Assembly (NCBI GenBank): GCA_030765645.1
Contig: JAVCCE010000063.1
Coordinates: 1 to 64,000, forward strand
Direction of reading: 5' to 3'
DNA length: 64,000 nt
Source of the DNA: Candidatus Hinthialibacter antarcticus
Lineage (GTDB): Bacteria; Hinthialibacterota; Hinthialibacteria; Hinthialibacterales; Hinthialibacteraceae
Each line of letters begins with the position of its first letter. The first letter of the stretch is position 1. Position numbers and translations under genes: made by a program. Below, piece after piece: positions 35,463-44,420 of this stretch. Below the pieces are notes generated by a model. The model made no database searches. It was not told where the DNA came from and worked only from the letters and a program-made list of their open reading frames with translations.

Positions 35463-36803
35463 TTAGTGTGCATGTCTTGGGAGTTCATGTGACCTTGTTG
35501 TGCGTAAATCATTTATTATCAATTTGTTATTCTCTGTTTTCTTTTTGTGTCTGCACAATAGTAGGCAAGCGGAGATGTATAGGGATAAAAGGCCAAGCAA
35601 CTCAGAATCCACAAGTAATTGCCCTAAACCGGGCTTAATTTGGGATGGAGGAAAATACCACTGTAATAAAAATATGCCGGAGATTGTTAATACTAAGGCG
35701 CTCCAGTGCTTTTGGTTCCAGGATTGAATCAATAAATGGGCGCAGGGGAACAGTGTCCAACAAAGCGTATACCCCGCAAGCCGGGGTGGGACGAGTAAGA
35801 CCGCGAGCAGCAGCGCACAGAACAGCGTGGGGGAATTGTGAGAGCGATCTGCGTGTTCATGTTTTCGGACGGAGACGATCAAGGCCAAAAAAATAAGCAC
35901 GGGCGCCAATGGCGTCAAAATTGGGACGAGCCACGCTGCGTCAATCAGTGGTTGATAGAAATAGGTGTGGGCGAAGGTGCGCAGAATGAACGAGGTCAGC
36001 GAAATGTTGTACACGCTTTGGACTTGCTCATCCCAGTGGTAGACCACGGCGTCGCTTTGAGTAAAAGCAAAATAGTGGGCCGTCATGCGCCAATCGAGCG
36101 CCGCAAGAATCGCGAGGCTCGCGATGCAAATCGCCAACGAAACAAGAAACCGTTTGTTACGACGATGGAGTGGATACAGCGCCAGCAGGAACGGCGATAT
36201 CTTCATAAACGAACCGAGCGTGATGAGCGCAGCGGCAAGCCCTTTTCGGTTGGTCGACCATGCCCACAATCCAGAGAGAACCAGCGTTCCCTCAAAGACG
36301 GCGACGTTGCCTGCTGCAAAGTCCAGTCCGATTGGATGAAACGTCAGCGCCGCGAAGTTCATCAATCCCAGCGAGAGAATGGAGACCCGCGCCCGCATCA
36401 GTTTGAGTGACGCCAGCAACATGATTTGCACCGTCATGCATTTGAGGGTGAACCACACAAACGAGGCGGTGAATAAATCGAGATAAAAAAGCGGCGTTAA
36501 AATGCGCAGAAAAAGCGGAGGGTAGAGAAATAAGAGGCCATGATAATCGGCGTCGGTAATCAATTGTCCCGCTTGTTTTAGGGAGTCGGGATCGTAAGGG
36601 TTGCCGCCAGCGAGTAGGGCTTTGCCTGCCACGTAGTATGCGCCGAAATCCCACTGAAGATTGACTAACTCCTGATAGCGCCAAAAGATGGCGGCAAAGC
36701 CTAACAGCCCAGCCAGGGGGAGCCAGGCTGAGGAGATCGGGGCGCAGAGATACACCGCCGCTGATTGAACGATATGAGGAACCGGCTTGCGCGTCATAGA
36801 CAT
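35463..36803 (-). CDS. GT87-like polyprenol-phosphate-mannose-type glycosyltransferase (DUF2029)
   Basis: Multi-pass membrane GT-C-fold enzyme of 446 residues with about ten hydrophobic segments. The first extracytoplasmic loop reads LQWDFGAYYVAGKALLAGGNPYD, the family hallmark with the catalytic Asp, followed by GLLFLYPPLFLRIL. Related enzymes move a mannose or similar sugar from a polyprenyl phosphate to a glycan or lipid. It overlaps the upstream 36794 gene by 10 nt, so the two are read together. The acceptor is unknown. Confidence 0.82.
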   Translation of the reverse strand: MSMTRKPVPHIVQSAAVYLCAPISSAWLPLAGLLGFAAIFWRYQELVNLQWDFGAYYVAGKALLAGGNPYDPDSLKQAGQLITDADYHGLLFLYPPLFLRILTPLFYLDLFTASFVWFTLKCMTVQIMLLASLKLMRARVSILSLGLMNFAALTFHPIGLDFAAGNVAVFEGTLVLSGLWAWSTNRKGLAAALITLGSFMKISPFLLALYPLHRRNKRFLVSLAICIASLAILAALDWRMTAHYFAFTQSDAVVYHWDEQVQSVYNISLTSFILRTFAHTYFYQPLIDAAWLVPILTPLAPVLIFLALIVSVRKHEHADRSHNSPTLFCALLLAVLLVPPRLAGYTLCWTLFPCAHLLIQSWNQKHWSALVLTISGIFLLQWYFPPSQIKPGLGQLLVDSELLGLLSLYISACLLLCRHKKKTENNKLIINDLRTTRSHELPRHAH

Positions 36804-37804
36804 AGGCTGCGTAGATCCAATCGGAATTCAGCGGCGATGCGATTGCGCAGCGACCAGAGTTGTTTGTCCAGTTGGTCGAGCACCGCACACCCTTGCGCGG
36901 CTTCTTCTTCGGAGGGAGGGAGTTCGCGCGCCAGCTGGTTGATATGCAGCAAGAGAGTTTCATAGTGTTGATACCCATGCAACAGGGCGCCGCGGACGTC
37001 TTTTAAATGGCGGCGCTTTCGTTCAAGCCAGCGATGAAACACCAAGTCGCCCCGCAATAAATCCAGAATGAACTCTTGAACGTTATCGGTTTCGGCCACC
37101 GGGTTTGGCGGCCCGTCCCCGGAGGGCGCTGGTTTAAGCGCAATCACATTTTTTCGAGGTTCGATCGAGGGCAAGTCGTGTTGGATGGAATCGACCATCT
37201 CGTGAAAGGATGCGCAACTCTGGAACGACAAGGTGATGGGCGGCGTCAGGGCCAGGTCATCGTCAATTGGCGCCTCATCGACGAAAAAATCTTCCAACGG
37301 GACATCGTCTTGGCGTTTTACTGATAGCGGCTGTTGGTTGTACTCGTTCTCGAGCGTTTCATATTCACCGGGAAATTCAACGGCGTCGAACAGCGCTTGG
37401 GCGCCGATGCTTTGAATGGTTTTTGAATCGAGCAGATAACGGAGAAACAGGTCTAAAGTTTGAAGCGTTTCTTTCCAGTCTGATTCACTGCGCGATTCAA
37501 TCCGTTCAAAGTACCACACGCACAAAAAGTCAGAGATCCGTTGCGGCGTAAGTGAAGATACGTCGTTCAAATAGTGATAGGCGTGATATTGAATGAGAAA
37601 CAGTTCCGCGTTGGCGAGGCGCTGTTCGGCCTGACGGGCGGAGACGCCGCCGTCTAAAAGATGAAAATGAAACGCATGGAGAATCTCTTCCATCCGTTCA
37701 ATTAACTCATATTCATACGCCCGTAAGGGGTCGTTGCTCATGGCGTCAGCTTTCGCGCGTCTCTGGTTCCAGACATTGTTACAAATCTGGCGATAAAAAT
37801 CCAT
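36794..37804 (-). CDS. Hypothetical protein upstream of the GT87 gene
   Basis: I do not recognise this 336-residue, apparently cytoplasmic protein. Residues 20-140 are helical (NDPLRAYEYELIERMEEIL, ERLANAELFLIQYHAYHYL in outline), followed by an acidic linker (DDVPLEDFFVDEAPIDDD) and a helical C-terminus (LERKRRHLKDVRGALLHG). No signal peptide or membrane span is visible. An alternative start at 37741 would remove 21 residues; neither start has a strong ribosome site. It overlaps the GT87 gene by 10 nt. It and the plus-strand beta-helix gene at 37887 are divergently transcribed from an 82-bp gap. Confidence 0.7.
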   Translation of the reverse strand: MDFYRQICNNVWNQRRAKADAMSNDPLRAYEYELIERMEEILHAFHFHLLDGGVSARQAEQRLANAELFLIQYHAYHYLNDVSSLTPQRISDFLCVWYFERIESRSESDWKETLQTLDLFLRYLLDSKTIQSIGAQALFDAVEFPGEYETLENEYNQQPLSVKRQDDVPLEDFFVDEAPIDDDLALTPPITLSFQSCASFHEMVDSIQHDLPSIEPRKNVIALKPAPSGDGPPNPVAETDNVQEFILDLLRGDLVFHRWLERKRRHLKDVRGALLHGYQHYETLLLHINQLARELPPSEEEAAQGCAVLDQLDKQLWSLRNRIAAEFRLDLRSLCL

Positions 37805-37886
37805 TTCAACAGGGCAGAATACTCGTCGAAACCAGCGAATGCATGATATTGTATATGTTGTTGTGGAATTAGGAGATTTTTTTGAT

Positions 37887-39143
37887 ATGGTTCGATTTTT
37901 GTTGTTCGTTGCATGTCTCGTCTCAGGGCTGCCGTGTCTCGCAGCTGAACGAAGCGGGAGTCTCTCTCAAAACGAAACCTGGTCGCTTGCGGAATCTCCG
38001 TGGATGATTACCGACGATCTCACCATTGAAGAAGGCGCCACGGTGACCATTGAGCCGGGCGTCGAGGTCAAACTGGGCGCAGGCGTTTCGATTGAAGTCT
38101 TGGGCGTATTGAACGCTGTCGGCGAGAAAGACGCGGCGATCTCTTTTGACCGGGCCGGCGCCCGGCGCTGGGGCGGCGTCTCATGCGAAGAGCCGAACGG
38201 CGGCGGCCGCTTTGTTTATTGCGATATTCGTGACGGCGACAATGTGGGCAGCGGGCGCATCGGCATGTTCAACGTGATGGGTAGCGCTTATCCGGTCGAA
38301 ATCATGAATTGCACATTTGAAAACTGGCCGGATGACTTCAACCGCAAAGCCATCCACATGGAAGACATCATCGACGTTCATATCAGCGGTTGCTATTTCG
38401 GCGAGGGCGCCAACGAAGCGGTACATGGCTCGAACGCGGCGGCGCTGGTTGAGTATTGCACCTTCGCGCGGCGCTATGACTATAGCGATGCGTTAGACAT
38501 CGGCGACACCAAACGCCCGGGGCCAGTTCCTATCGTTCGCAAGAACGTGTTTCTTGGCAGCGACGACGACGCTATCGACCTCGACAATTGCGACGCCATC
38601 GTTGACGGCAATCTGGTGATGAATTGTCGCGGCGGCGGCAATGACCCTATCGGCATTTCGGGTGACGCAGGGGCGGAGTCGATCATCACTAATAATATTA
38701 TTATCAATTGTGAGAACGGCATCGGGTTTAAGAACGGCGCCAATATTACCGTCATGAATAACACCATCATCGACTGCGACCGGGGAATCTGGCTGCATCA
38801 ATCAGCGGCATTCGCCCAGGTGATTAACACGATTATCTGGGGGCGCGACGACCAACAAGCAGTGCGCTTGGAACGGGGATCGGGGATATCGGTCATTCAT
38901 TCTATCCTGCATGGTTCCAGCGTGTATCCCGGCAGTGGAAATTCAAACCAATGGCCTGCGTTTGTTGATTATGAAGGCGGCGATTATCACCTCTTCCCCG
39001 GGTCTCCTGCGATTGCAGGCGGAGCGTCGGTAGACGATCTTCCTGATACTGATTTCGACGGGCGTCTGCGGCGTAATCCCATCGACATTGGCGCCTATGT
39101 CTTTGATGAATTTTCCGCCTGCTGTAACTGGCTGCTGCATTAA
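37887..39143 (+). CDS. Secreted right-handed parallel beta-helix protein
   Basis: Secreted protein of 418 residues with a signal peptide (MVRFLLFVACLVSGLPCLA). The opening WMITDDLTIEEGATVTIEPGVEV is the usual first coil of PbH1/NosD-type helices. Coils repeat through the chain: VEIMNCTFENW, VHISGCYFG, PIVRKNVFLGSDDDAIDLD, IITNNIIINCENGIGF, ITVMNNTIIDCDRGIWL. The family includes polysaccharide lyases, epimerases and adhesins; catalytic residues cannot be named. A final block FPGSPAIAGGASVDD...DFDGRLRRNPIDIGAY is typical for choice-of-anchor proteins. ATG 37887 has AGGAGA 10 nt upstream. It ends NWLLH, only loosely like the C-terminal tag of other secreted proteins. Confidence 0.85.
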   Translation: MVRFLLFVACLVSGLPCLAAERSGSLSQNETWSLAESPWMITDDLTIEEGATVTIEPGVEVKLGAGVSIEVLGVLNAVGEKDAAISFDRAGARRWGGVSCEEPNGGGRFVYCDIRDGDNVGSGRIGMFNVMGSAYPVEIMNCTFENWPDDFNRKAIHMEDIIDVHISGCYFGEGANEAVHGSNAAALVEYCTFARRYDYSDALDIGDTKRPGPVPIVRKNVFLGSDDDAIDLDNCDAIVDGNLVMNCRGGGNDPIGISGDAGAESIITNNIIINCENGIGFKNGANITVMNNTIIDCDRGIWLHQSAAFAQVINTIIWGRDDQQAVRLERGSGISVIHSILHGSSVYPGSGNSNQWPAFVDYEGGDYHLFPGSPAIAGGASVDDLPDTDFDGRLRRNPIDIGAYVFDEFSACCNWLLH

Positions 39144-39213
39144 GCCATTCGTTACAACGGGCGCCGATCATCGTTAACAGATTATACGATCCCACCGGAT
39201 GAGGTCTGCTGAC

Positions 39214-39888
39214 ATGCGCTGCCTTTTTACACTTTCTGTTTTCGTTGCGCTGATGGCAAGTTGCGCAACCAATCCGCCTGTCATAATCAATGGCCCGCAG
39301 TTGTTGCCAGTTGATGAATCAAATAATCCCCTAGTTTCAGCATTCATGGATGAGTTTCGTCAGGCAATTCAAACCAAGGACGCCGATTGGGTGATTGCCC
39401 ATTTGGATGAAAACGTTTGGTCGTCGTTCGGCGGCGACGGCGGCATTGATGAATTTATTGAACACTACAAACTGCGCGAGCCGGATTCGTTTCTCTGGGA
39501 TGTTATAGAAACAGTATTCGACCTGGGCGCCACATTGGGGCGTATCAGAGACGAACTTCATTTTACGGCGCCCTATGTTTTTTCGCGCTTTCCCAAAGAT
39601 TATGACGCATTTTTTTATTCTGCGGTGATCGTTCCTGATGCACTGATGTATTCTTTGCCGAACGATGCTTCTGATGTGATTGGAGCGTTAAATTATTCAG
39701 TTGTTAAAACCGCATTCAAAGAAGATCGGGGCGAAAAGCATGAGAACGGTTTTCAAAAAGTGGAAACCATTGATGGGCAACTCGGGTGGGTTCGAGATGA
39801 ATACATCCGCAGCCCGTTGGAACATCGGATCGTGATAAAGGAAACGCCCGGCGGTTGGAAGATCACCGCTTTGGTCGAGGGAGACTAA
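39214..39888 (+). CDS. Putative lipoprotein with SH3-like C-terminal region
   Basis: Protein of 224 residues with a lipoprotein-type signal (MRCLFTLSVFVALMASC, Cys17 as acylation site). The mature part begins with a helical region containing a low-complexity-free fold (VSAFMDEFRQAIQTKDADWVI), resembling NTF2- or SnoaL-like helices. Near the C-terminus VKTAFKEDRGEKHENGFQKVETIDGQLGWVRDEYIRSP resembles a bacterial SH3 domain. Function unknown; outer-membrane or periplasmic location is inferred. ATG 39214 has GAGGT about 9 nt upstream and is preferred to 39199. Its stop overlaps that of the convergent ribokinase gene by 4 nt. Confidence 0.75.
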   Translation: MRCLFTLSVFVALMASCATNPPVIINGPQLLPVDESNNPLVSAFMDEFRQAIQTKDADWVIAHLDENVWSSFGGDGGIDEFIEHYKLREPDSFLWDVIETVFDLGATLGRIRDELHFTAPYVFSRFPKDYDAFFYSAVIVPDALMYSLPNDASDVIGALNYSVVKTAFKEDRGEKHENGFQKVETIDGQLGWVRDEYIRSPLEHRIVIKETPGGWKITALVEGD

Positions 39889-40784
39889 AAATTATACGCA
39901 AGTAGTTCTTTGCGCGTGGGCAGCGATGGTTGTGCGCCCATGCGGGTGACCGATACCGCTGCGGCCTGTTGCGCCCAACTGATGGCGTTCTCGAGGTTGT
40001 ACCCTTCCGAGAGTCCGACTGCCAGCGCGCCCGCGAAGGCGTCGCCCGCTGCGGTGGAATCAACCGCTTTGACCGGGTAGGCGGGGAATGAGCGCGAGCC
40101 GTCATTTGAAAGCAACACGCAACCTTCTTTATCTTTGGTGATGACCACGTTCTTCACGCCTCGTTGCAGCATGGCGTCCGCGCCGCAACCGCCGCAGGCG
40201 GAGGCCAGCGCATCGGCCTCGTGCTGGTTGGGCGTGATGTAATCAAGCGAACGCAGCAATTCATCCGGCAGACCGCCGCCGGGCGCCGGGGCGGGATCGA
40301 GAATCACTACTGCGCCGCGTTCGCGCCCGATCCGGGCGGCGTGAATCACGGTGTTTAATGGGATTTCGAGTTGCAGCAACATGACGTCGCCGTCATGGAT
40401 CACGTCCCGCAGCGTATCAACATCTGCCAACGACAAGCGGCTGTTCGCTCCAGGCGCGACGGCGATGGAATTTTCGCCTGCGTTGTCGACCAGAATGAGT
40501 GCGGCCCCAGACGCCGCGTCTTTATCGGTAATGATATATTGAGTTTCGATGCCTTCGCGGACGTATGCGTTGATGTTGTCCTGACCGAATGCGTCGCCGC
40601 CGACTTTACAGAGAAACACGACATTGCCGCCTAATCGCGCCGCCGCGACCGCCTGGTTGGCGCCTTTGCCGCCGTTGGCTTGAATCAGGTCGCCGCCCAG
40701 CACGGTCTCGCCGGGCTTTGGCAATTTCGGGCATTTAACGACTAAATCCGTATTGGAACTGCCGATCACAAAAATTCGTTTCAT
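39885..40784 (-). CDS. rbsK: Ribokinase
   Basis: PfkB-family sugar kinase of 299 residues that phosphorylates ribose. The N-terminal IGSSNTDLVVKCPKLPKPGETVLGG and the GGKGANQAVAAARLG block match ribokinase closely. The anion hole and catalytic base are in VDSTAAGDAFAGALAVGL. ATG 40784 has GGGGA about 5 nt upstream; 40796 adds four residues. No ribose transporter or repressor is adjacent, so it may also serve nucleoside salvage. Its 3' end overlaps the convergent lipoprotein gene by 4 nt. Confidence 0.92.
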   Translation of the reverse strand: MKRIFVIGSSNTDLVVKCPKLPKPGETVLGGDLIQANGGKGANQAVAAARLGGNVVFLCKVGGDAFGQDNINAYVREGIETQYIITDKDAASGAALILVDNAGENSIAVAPGANSRLSLADVDTLRDVIHDGDVMLLQLEIPLNTVIHAARIGRERGAVVILDPAPAPGGGLPDELLRSLDYITPNQHEADALASACGGCGADAMLQRGVKNVVITKDKEGCVLLSNDGSRSFPAYPVKAVDSTAAGDAFAGALAVGLSEGYNLENAISWAQQAAAVSVTRMGAQPSLPTRKELLAYNF

Positions 40785-40914
40785 ATTCGTCCCCAAAATG
40801 ATGCATAATCAATTGTAAACTGAATCGGCAATGAAAATCGAGCCGCGTGCGCCCCTTCAAGAAATACGCGGTTTTACCGATGATTAAACACAATCATACA
40901 ATATAGGATGTGAT

Positions 40915-41706
40915 ATGGATTTTCTCGCGCTGCAAGACGGTTACCCGACGATTCAAGAATTTGAAACGCTGCAAAACGACGCGCTGTATCAGGAACTTTG
41001 CCAGTACAGCGATACGTTCGTTGAAAAAAATCCTCAGGCGTTTGGGTATTACAAAACCAAGTGGGGCGACAACCCGGTGCGCCATTGGTCGCGCCAGTGG
41101 GAATATCCATTTATTTATCAGCGGGTGAATGCGTTTTTGAAACCCAAAAGCGGGGAACCGCTATCGGTGTTTGACGCAGGGTCGGGGCTGACGTTCATGC
41201 CGCATTATTTTTGCCATTTGTATGAGAACCTTAACGTCGAATGCGGCGACAGCGACCAGCAGACTTGCGCCGACGCCCAGGGGCTGAATCCGCCGGGAAG
41301 CGAGCGCGCGCGTTACAGCGTTCAGGACATCAAGAAGACGACGTTCGCTGACGCACAGTTTGATTTGGTCTACTGCATTTCGGTCTTGGAGCATTGCGGC
41401 AACCCGACCGAGATCATTCACGAATTCGCCCGCGTACTGAAGCCGGGTGGGCGGCTGGTGTTGACGATTGATATCTCGTTCGACGGCAACAAAGACATCG
41501 CCCCGCACTTGGCGGCGAAGATGATTCAGTTACTCGAGACCCAGTTCACGCCGGACGCCGATTACATTTCGATGCTGAAAAAATTCCACCCGCAGCAACA
41601 CCTGACGACAAACTATATCAAAGAGAAATACCCCGAACGTACGCCCTGGCAGCCGCCCTACTTCTTTTCGCTGTCCGTCTTCGGCATGTGCTTTGTGAAG
41701 AAGTGA
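40915..41706 (+). CDS. SAM-dependent methyltransferase (type 11)
   Basis: Rossmann-fold methyltransferase of 263 residues. Motif I is degenerate but recognisable (FDAGSGLTFMP), motif II is LNVECGDSD, and the block FADAQFDLVYCISVLEHCGNPTEIIHEFARVLKPGGRLVLTID is the standard Methyltransf_11 segment (residues about 140-182). A family-typical C-terminal part follows. The substrate is not predictable. GAT and AGGAT precede the ATG. It lies 59 bp before hicB and 130 bp from the divergent ribokinase. Confidence 0.85.
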   Translation: MDFLALQDGYPTIQEFETLQNDALYQELCQYSDTFVEKNPQAFGYYKTKWGDNPVRHWSRQWEYPFIYQRVNAFLKPKSGEPLSVFDAGSGLTFMPHYFCHLYENLNVECGDSDQQTCADAQGLNPPGSERARYSVQDIKKTTFADAQFDLVYCISVLEHCGNPTEIIHEFARVLKPGGRLVLTIDISFDGNKDIAPHLAAKMIQLLETQFTPDADYISMLKKFHPQQHLTTNYIKEKYPERTPWQPPYFFSLSVFGMCFVKK

Positions 41707-41764
41707 GGTTGTTTGAGATAACTCAGTGATATAATAAGTATGATAAAAACCCAAGGAGTTTATT

Positions 41765-41971
41765 ATGTCTGAACGCTTCACGGTGATTGTTGAAGAAGGC
41801 CAAGACGGCTATTTGATTAGCGAGGTTGTCGGTTTGCCCGGCTGCCATTCTCAGGCGCGAACACATGATGAATTAATCGAGAGAACGAAAGAAGCAATAG
41901 AACTCTATATTGAATGCAAGGAGCCTTTGGAGCGTTCGCGTTTTGTTGGCTTACAAGAAGTCGAGGTTTAG
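41765..41971 (+). CDS. hicB: HicB-family antitoxin
   Basis: Small protein of 68 residues with the HicB fold: FTVIVEEGQDGYLISEVVGLPGCHSQARTHDELIERTKEAI. The antitoxin blocks HicA and usually represses its own operon through a C-terminal DNA-binding part; this protein is the short form lacking an obvious helix-turn-helix. AAGGAG lies 7 nt upstream of the ATG. hicA follows with one nucleotide between stop and start. Order antitoxin-toxin is the reverse of E. coli hicAB and is common elsewhere. Confidence 0.92.
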   Translation: MSERFTVIVEEGQDGYLISEVVGLPGCHSQARTHDELIERTKEAIELYIECKEPLERSRFVGLQEVEV

Positions 41972-41972
41972 G

Positions 41973-42200
41973 ATGCCGAAGTTTCCGGTACTCACTGCAA
42001 AAGAACTAATTCCTATTCTGGATAAACTTGGATTTGAGTGTAAACGTCAAAAAGGCAGCCATATGTTTTTTGAACATCCTGATGGTAGGACTACAGTGAT
42101 TCCTAATCATCCTAGTGAAAAACTTGATAGAGGCCTATTGGTAAAGATCGTGAAAAAAGATTTGGAATTGGACCGGGACGAGTTTTTGAAGTTGGTTTGA
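41973..42200 (+). CDS. hicA: HicA-family mRNA interferase toxin
   Basis: Toxin of 75 residues with a double-stranded RNA-binding-like fold. The family core is ELIPILDKLGFECKRQKGSHMFF, whose GSH holds the catalytic His, followed by TVIPNHPSEKLDRGLLVKIVKKDL. HicA cleaves mRNA and tmRNA when released from HicB. ATG 41973 is preferred to the frame start at 41910, which lies inside hicB; GAGG lies about 8 nt upstream. A third, AT-rich gene follows after 32 bp. Confidence 0.93.
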   Translation: MPKFPVLTAKELIPILDKLGFECKRQKGSHMFFEHPDGRTTVIPNHPSEKLDRGLLVKIVKKDLELDRDEFLKLV

Positions 42201-42232
42201 ATTTAATTATAGGTAAATATGGATAAAAAAAT

Positions 42233-42778
42233 ATGATAAATGAACTGGATTCTATCATTCAGCTTTCATTAACAGAAATGTGTGAATTTATAAAAGGCAA
42301 TAAATGGATTGGAAGAGAAGGAGAAGTTATATCTTTATATGTGTTGGGATTATTGCAGCATAAGTTTAAAACAGGTACTTGTTTCAATGATCCAACTCAA
42401 ATAGGGATAGAAGTTGCGGTGAAGCAAATTGATAAAGATGGTAAAAAGAAGGTCAATAAAGATAAGGTCAATAAAGATTTAGTTATTTGGAAAAAACCGC
42501 GTGAAACTTGCTTTGATAATGATATGAAGCCCGTTAAAAGTCCGATATCAATCATGGAATGGAAAGTTCGTCATCATGACGAAAAATACATAAGAAAAAA
42601 AATAAAAGACCACCAAAAGGATATAGATTGGTTGATACGTTTTTCAAAAGGAAAACAAGATTTTGTAGGTTATGCTGCATATTTCGATTTATATAATTCA
42701 AATGTTAGTTTGAAGGTATGTAAAATAGAAAATAATTCAAAAAAAGAAGATTGGTTTGTTTACCCAGACGCATTGTAG
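42233..42778 (+). CDS. AT-rich ORF, possible PD-(D/E)XK nuclease
   Basis: I do not recognise the family. The 181-residue protein shows the layout of a PD-(D/E)XK nuclease: a helix with Glu (WIGREGEVISLYVLGLL, about 22-38), KDLVIWKK (Asp near residue 82) and IMEWKVRHHD (Glu-x-Lys near 105-107), then a Lys-rich helical region. The gene is visibly richer in A and T and in Lys, Asn and Ile codons than its neighbours, suggesting recent transfer together with hicBA. There is no ribosome site of note. Its TAG stop lies within the first bases of repeat B, so the original 3' end may have been altered by that element. Restriction-type DNA cleavage is only a hypothesis. Confidence 0.6.
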   Translation: MINELDSIIQLSLTEMCEFIKGNKWIGREGEVISLYVLGLLQHKFKTGTCFNDPTQIGIEVAVKQIDKDGKKKVNKDKVNKDLVIWKKPRETCFDNDMKPVKSPISIMEWKVRHHDEKYIRKKIKDHQKDIDWLIRFSKGKQDFVGYAAYFDLYNSNVSLKVCKIENNSKKEDWFVYPDAL

Positions 42779-42861
42779 GGTGGAGTAAATGAAATGAATT
42801 CCACCATCGGATATAGATAAGTTTTCATTGGTGGGTTTCACTTCGATCAACGCCACCCTAC
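42775..42861. repeat. Dispersed repeat B, copy 2
   Basis: GTAGGGTGGAGTAAATGAAA and GAATTCCACC begin the element and GGTGGGTTTCACTTCGATCA with CGCCACCCTAC ends it; the outer arms are complementary. It matches the copy at 16671-16770. Its first bases supply the stop codon of the 42233 gene, so it marks the end of the hicBA islet. Confidence 0.8.
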
Positions 42862-42950
42862 TTGATACGCATTCGCTTGCCTTAGGTCTCGAATCGCAAT
42901 GAGAGACCGCGTCGAATTGCTTACAACAAACATTGAAATAATTGTGTATT

Positions 42951-44324
42951 TCATTCCCCCTCAAGAACCAACACCCAGTCATTGCCGCGGCCTGAAGCGG
43001 AACAGGGCGGCGTGTAGGTCTGGAAACCCAGGTTTTCGGATGTGTGGATGTGGTATGACACGCCATAGCGCGGGTCGAACCAGGTTTCTTTCACGCGCGG
43101 TTTTTTGATGACACTGCTATTGACCGTAAACGGTTCGCCATAAGGCGTGTAAACAAACGCAAACGAACCGTCGCTGGCGTGAATGCCGCGCACTTTGGCG
43201 CCGCCTGAACGGGGCGCGTCAACGATAAAAGAATTATCAGAAACCAGTTTGCGAAAATCATAGGACTCGAACAGTTTTCTCAAGTGTTTCATTTGAAACG
43301 CGCCGGGATGGTCGAGCGCATCGCGCCAATGAATGTTGGCGTCAATGACGGCGCCGCGTCCGGGCGCCCACATTTGCCAGATATTGTTGTTGCCGTAGGT
43401 GTGTCCGCAGGCGCCCGCCATCATCGCCCAGTAGGCCGCCTGGCGCGAGTCGAAATCGTCAAAGCGGTCGTAACGGTTCCAATCTTTGAAATAGAAGCCC
43501 GCGTTGATGCACTCATAGCGCGGCTCGCCGTCGAGGGTCGGCTTCAGCGGCGTTTGCGCGAGGTCATGTTCAACGAATAATCCGGTGTCGTGATTATGAG
43601 CGGCGTGAGACGACTGAATCATGTTGAAATCCAGCCAATCTTGATTGTGTACTTTTAATGATGATTGTCCCGGCCCACGGGGGTGGAACGTAATCAAGTG
43701 TGCGCCGCCGTCGCCTTCGCGCAATCCATTCGCCATTGCTGAAATGATGTCGAGTTCTAAATCATTTTTGATTGTAGAGTCGCCGCCGAGAATCCAGATG
43801 ATGGGTTTGTTTTTGTAGCGCTTGCCGAGATAGTTTGCATAAGCACGGGCGTTTTTTACCGTGAAAATTCGATTGTTGTTGTCCCAATAACTGCCCCAGG
43901 TTGGCAAGAATCCTACGACCAGTCCGAGTTCTTCCGCCTTATTCACAATGAAGTCGACGTGTTTAAAATAGTCTTCATTGGGTTGTGCGGGGTCGCGGTT
44001 GATGAGGGGCAGATGTCCATAGGCGTTTGCTTCTTTGAGATTGCCCAATTGCGGATACGCAACCGCCTGGATGACGGTGAAGCCTTTTTCCGCGCGGTTG
44101 TTTAGATAGAGTTCCGCCTCTTCGCGGTTGAGACGATGAAAGAGTTCCCAGGCGGTGTCGCCGATGTAGAGAAACGGATCGCCGTTTTCGTATTCGAGGT
44201 AACGATTGTTATCTGCAACGCGCAGGCGGTTCAGTTCTTGGGCATATCCCGTTGATGAAATAAAGCCAAATGCGAGTACAAATAATATAGATGCAATAAA
44301 TCCAAGACGACTTTGAGCAAGCAT
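42951..44324 (-). CDS. Secreted GH140-like (DUF4038) glycosidase
   Basis: Secreted TIM-barrel protein of 457 residues. Signal peptide MLAQSRLGFIASILFVLAFGFISSTGYA. The DUF4038 start RYLEYENGDPFLYIGDTAWELFHRL, the block ADKGF-like RAEKGFTVIQAVAYPQ, NKPIIWILGGDS and FMMAGACGHTYGNNNIW-like MAGACGHTYGNNNIWQMW belong to the family that includes GH140 apiosidases acting on rhamnogalacturonan side chains. A C-terminal putative collagen-binding-like domain follows (from SGGAKVRGIHASDGSFAFVY). Catalytic Asp and Glu positions cannot be fixed by eye. GGGGACGG lies about 8 nt before the ATG. It stands next to repeat B on one side and repeat A on the other. Confidence 0.85.
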   Translation of the reverse strand: MLAQSRLGFIASILFVLAFGFISSTGYAQELNRLRVADNNRYLEYENGDPFLYIGDTAWELFHRLNREEAELYLNNRAEKGFTVIQAVAYPQLGNLKEANAYGHLPLINRDPAQPNEDYFKHVDFIVNKAEELGLVVGFLPTWGSYWDNNNRIFTVKNARAYANYLGKRYKNKPIIWILGGDSTIKNDLELDIISAMANGLREGDGGAHLITFHPRGPGQSSLKVHNQDWLDFNMIQSSHAAHNHDTGLFVEHDLAQTPLKPTLDGEPRYECINAGFYFKDWNRYDRFDDFDSRQAAYWAMMAGACGHTYGNNNIWQMWAPGRGAVIDANIHWRDALDHPGAFQMKHLRKLFESYDFRKLVSDNSFIVDAPRSGGAKVRGIHASDGSFAFVYTPYGEPFTVNSSVIKKPRVKETWFDPRYGVSYHIHTSENLGFQTYTPPCSASGRGNDWVLVLEGE

Positions 44325-44420
44325 GGATCCGTCCCCATTCTAAAAATCTGCGAGTCAATAATGATATCATTTTTTAGGATTGTCTTAAAGAGGCAGGCGG
44401 TCGACGCGTGAAATCAATCA

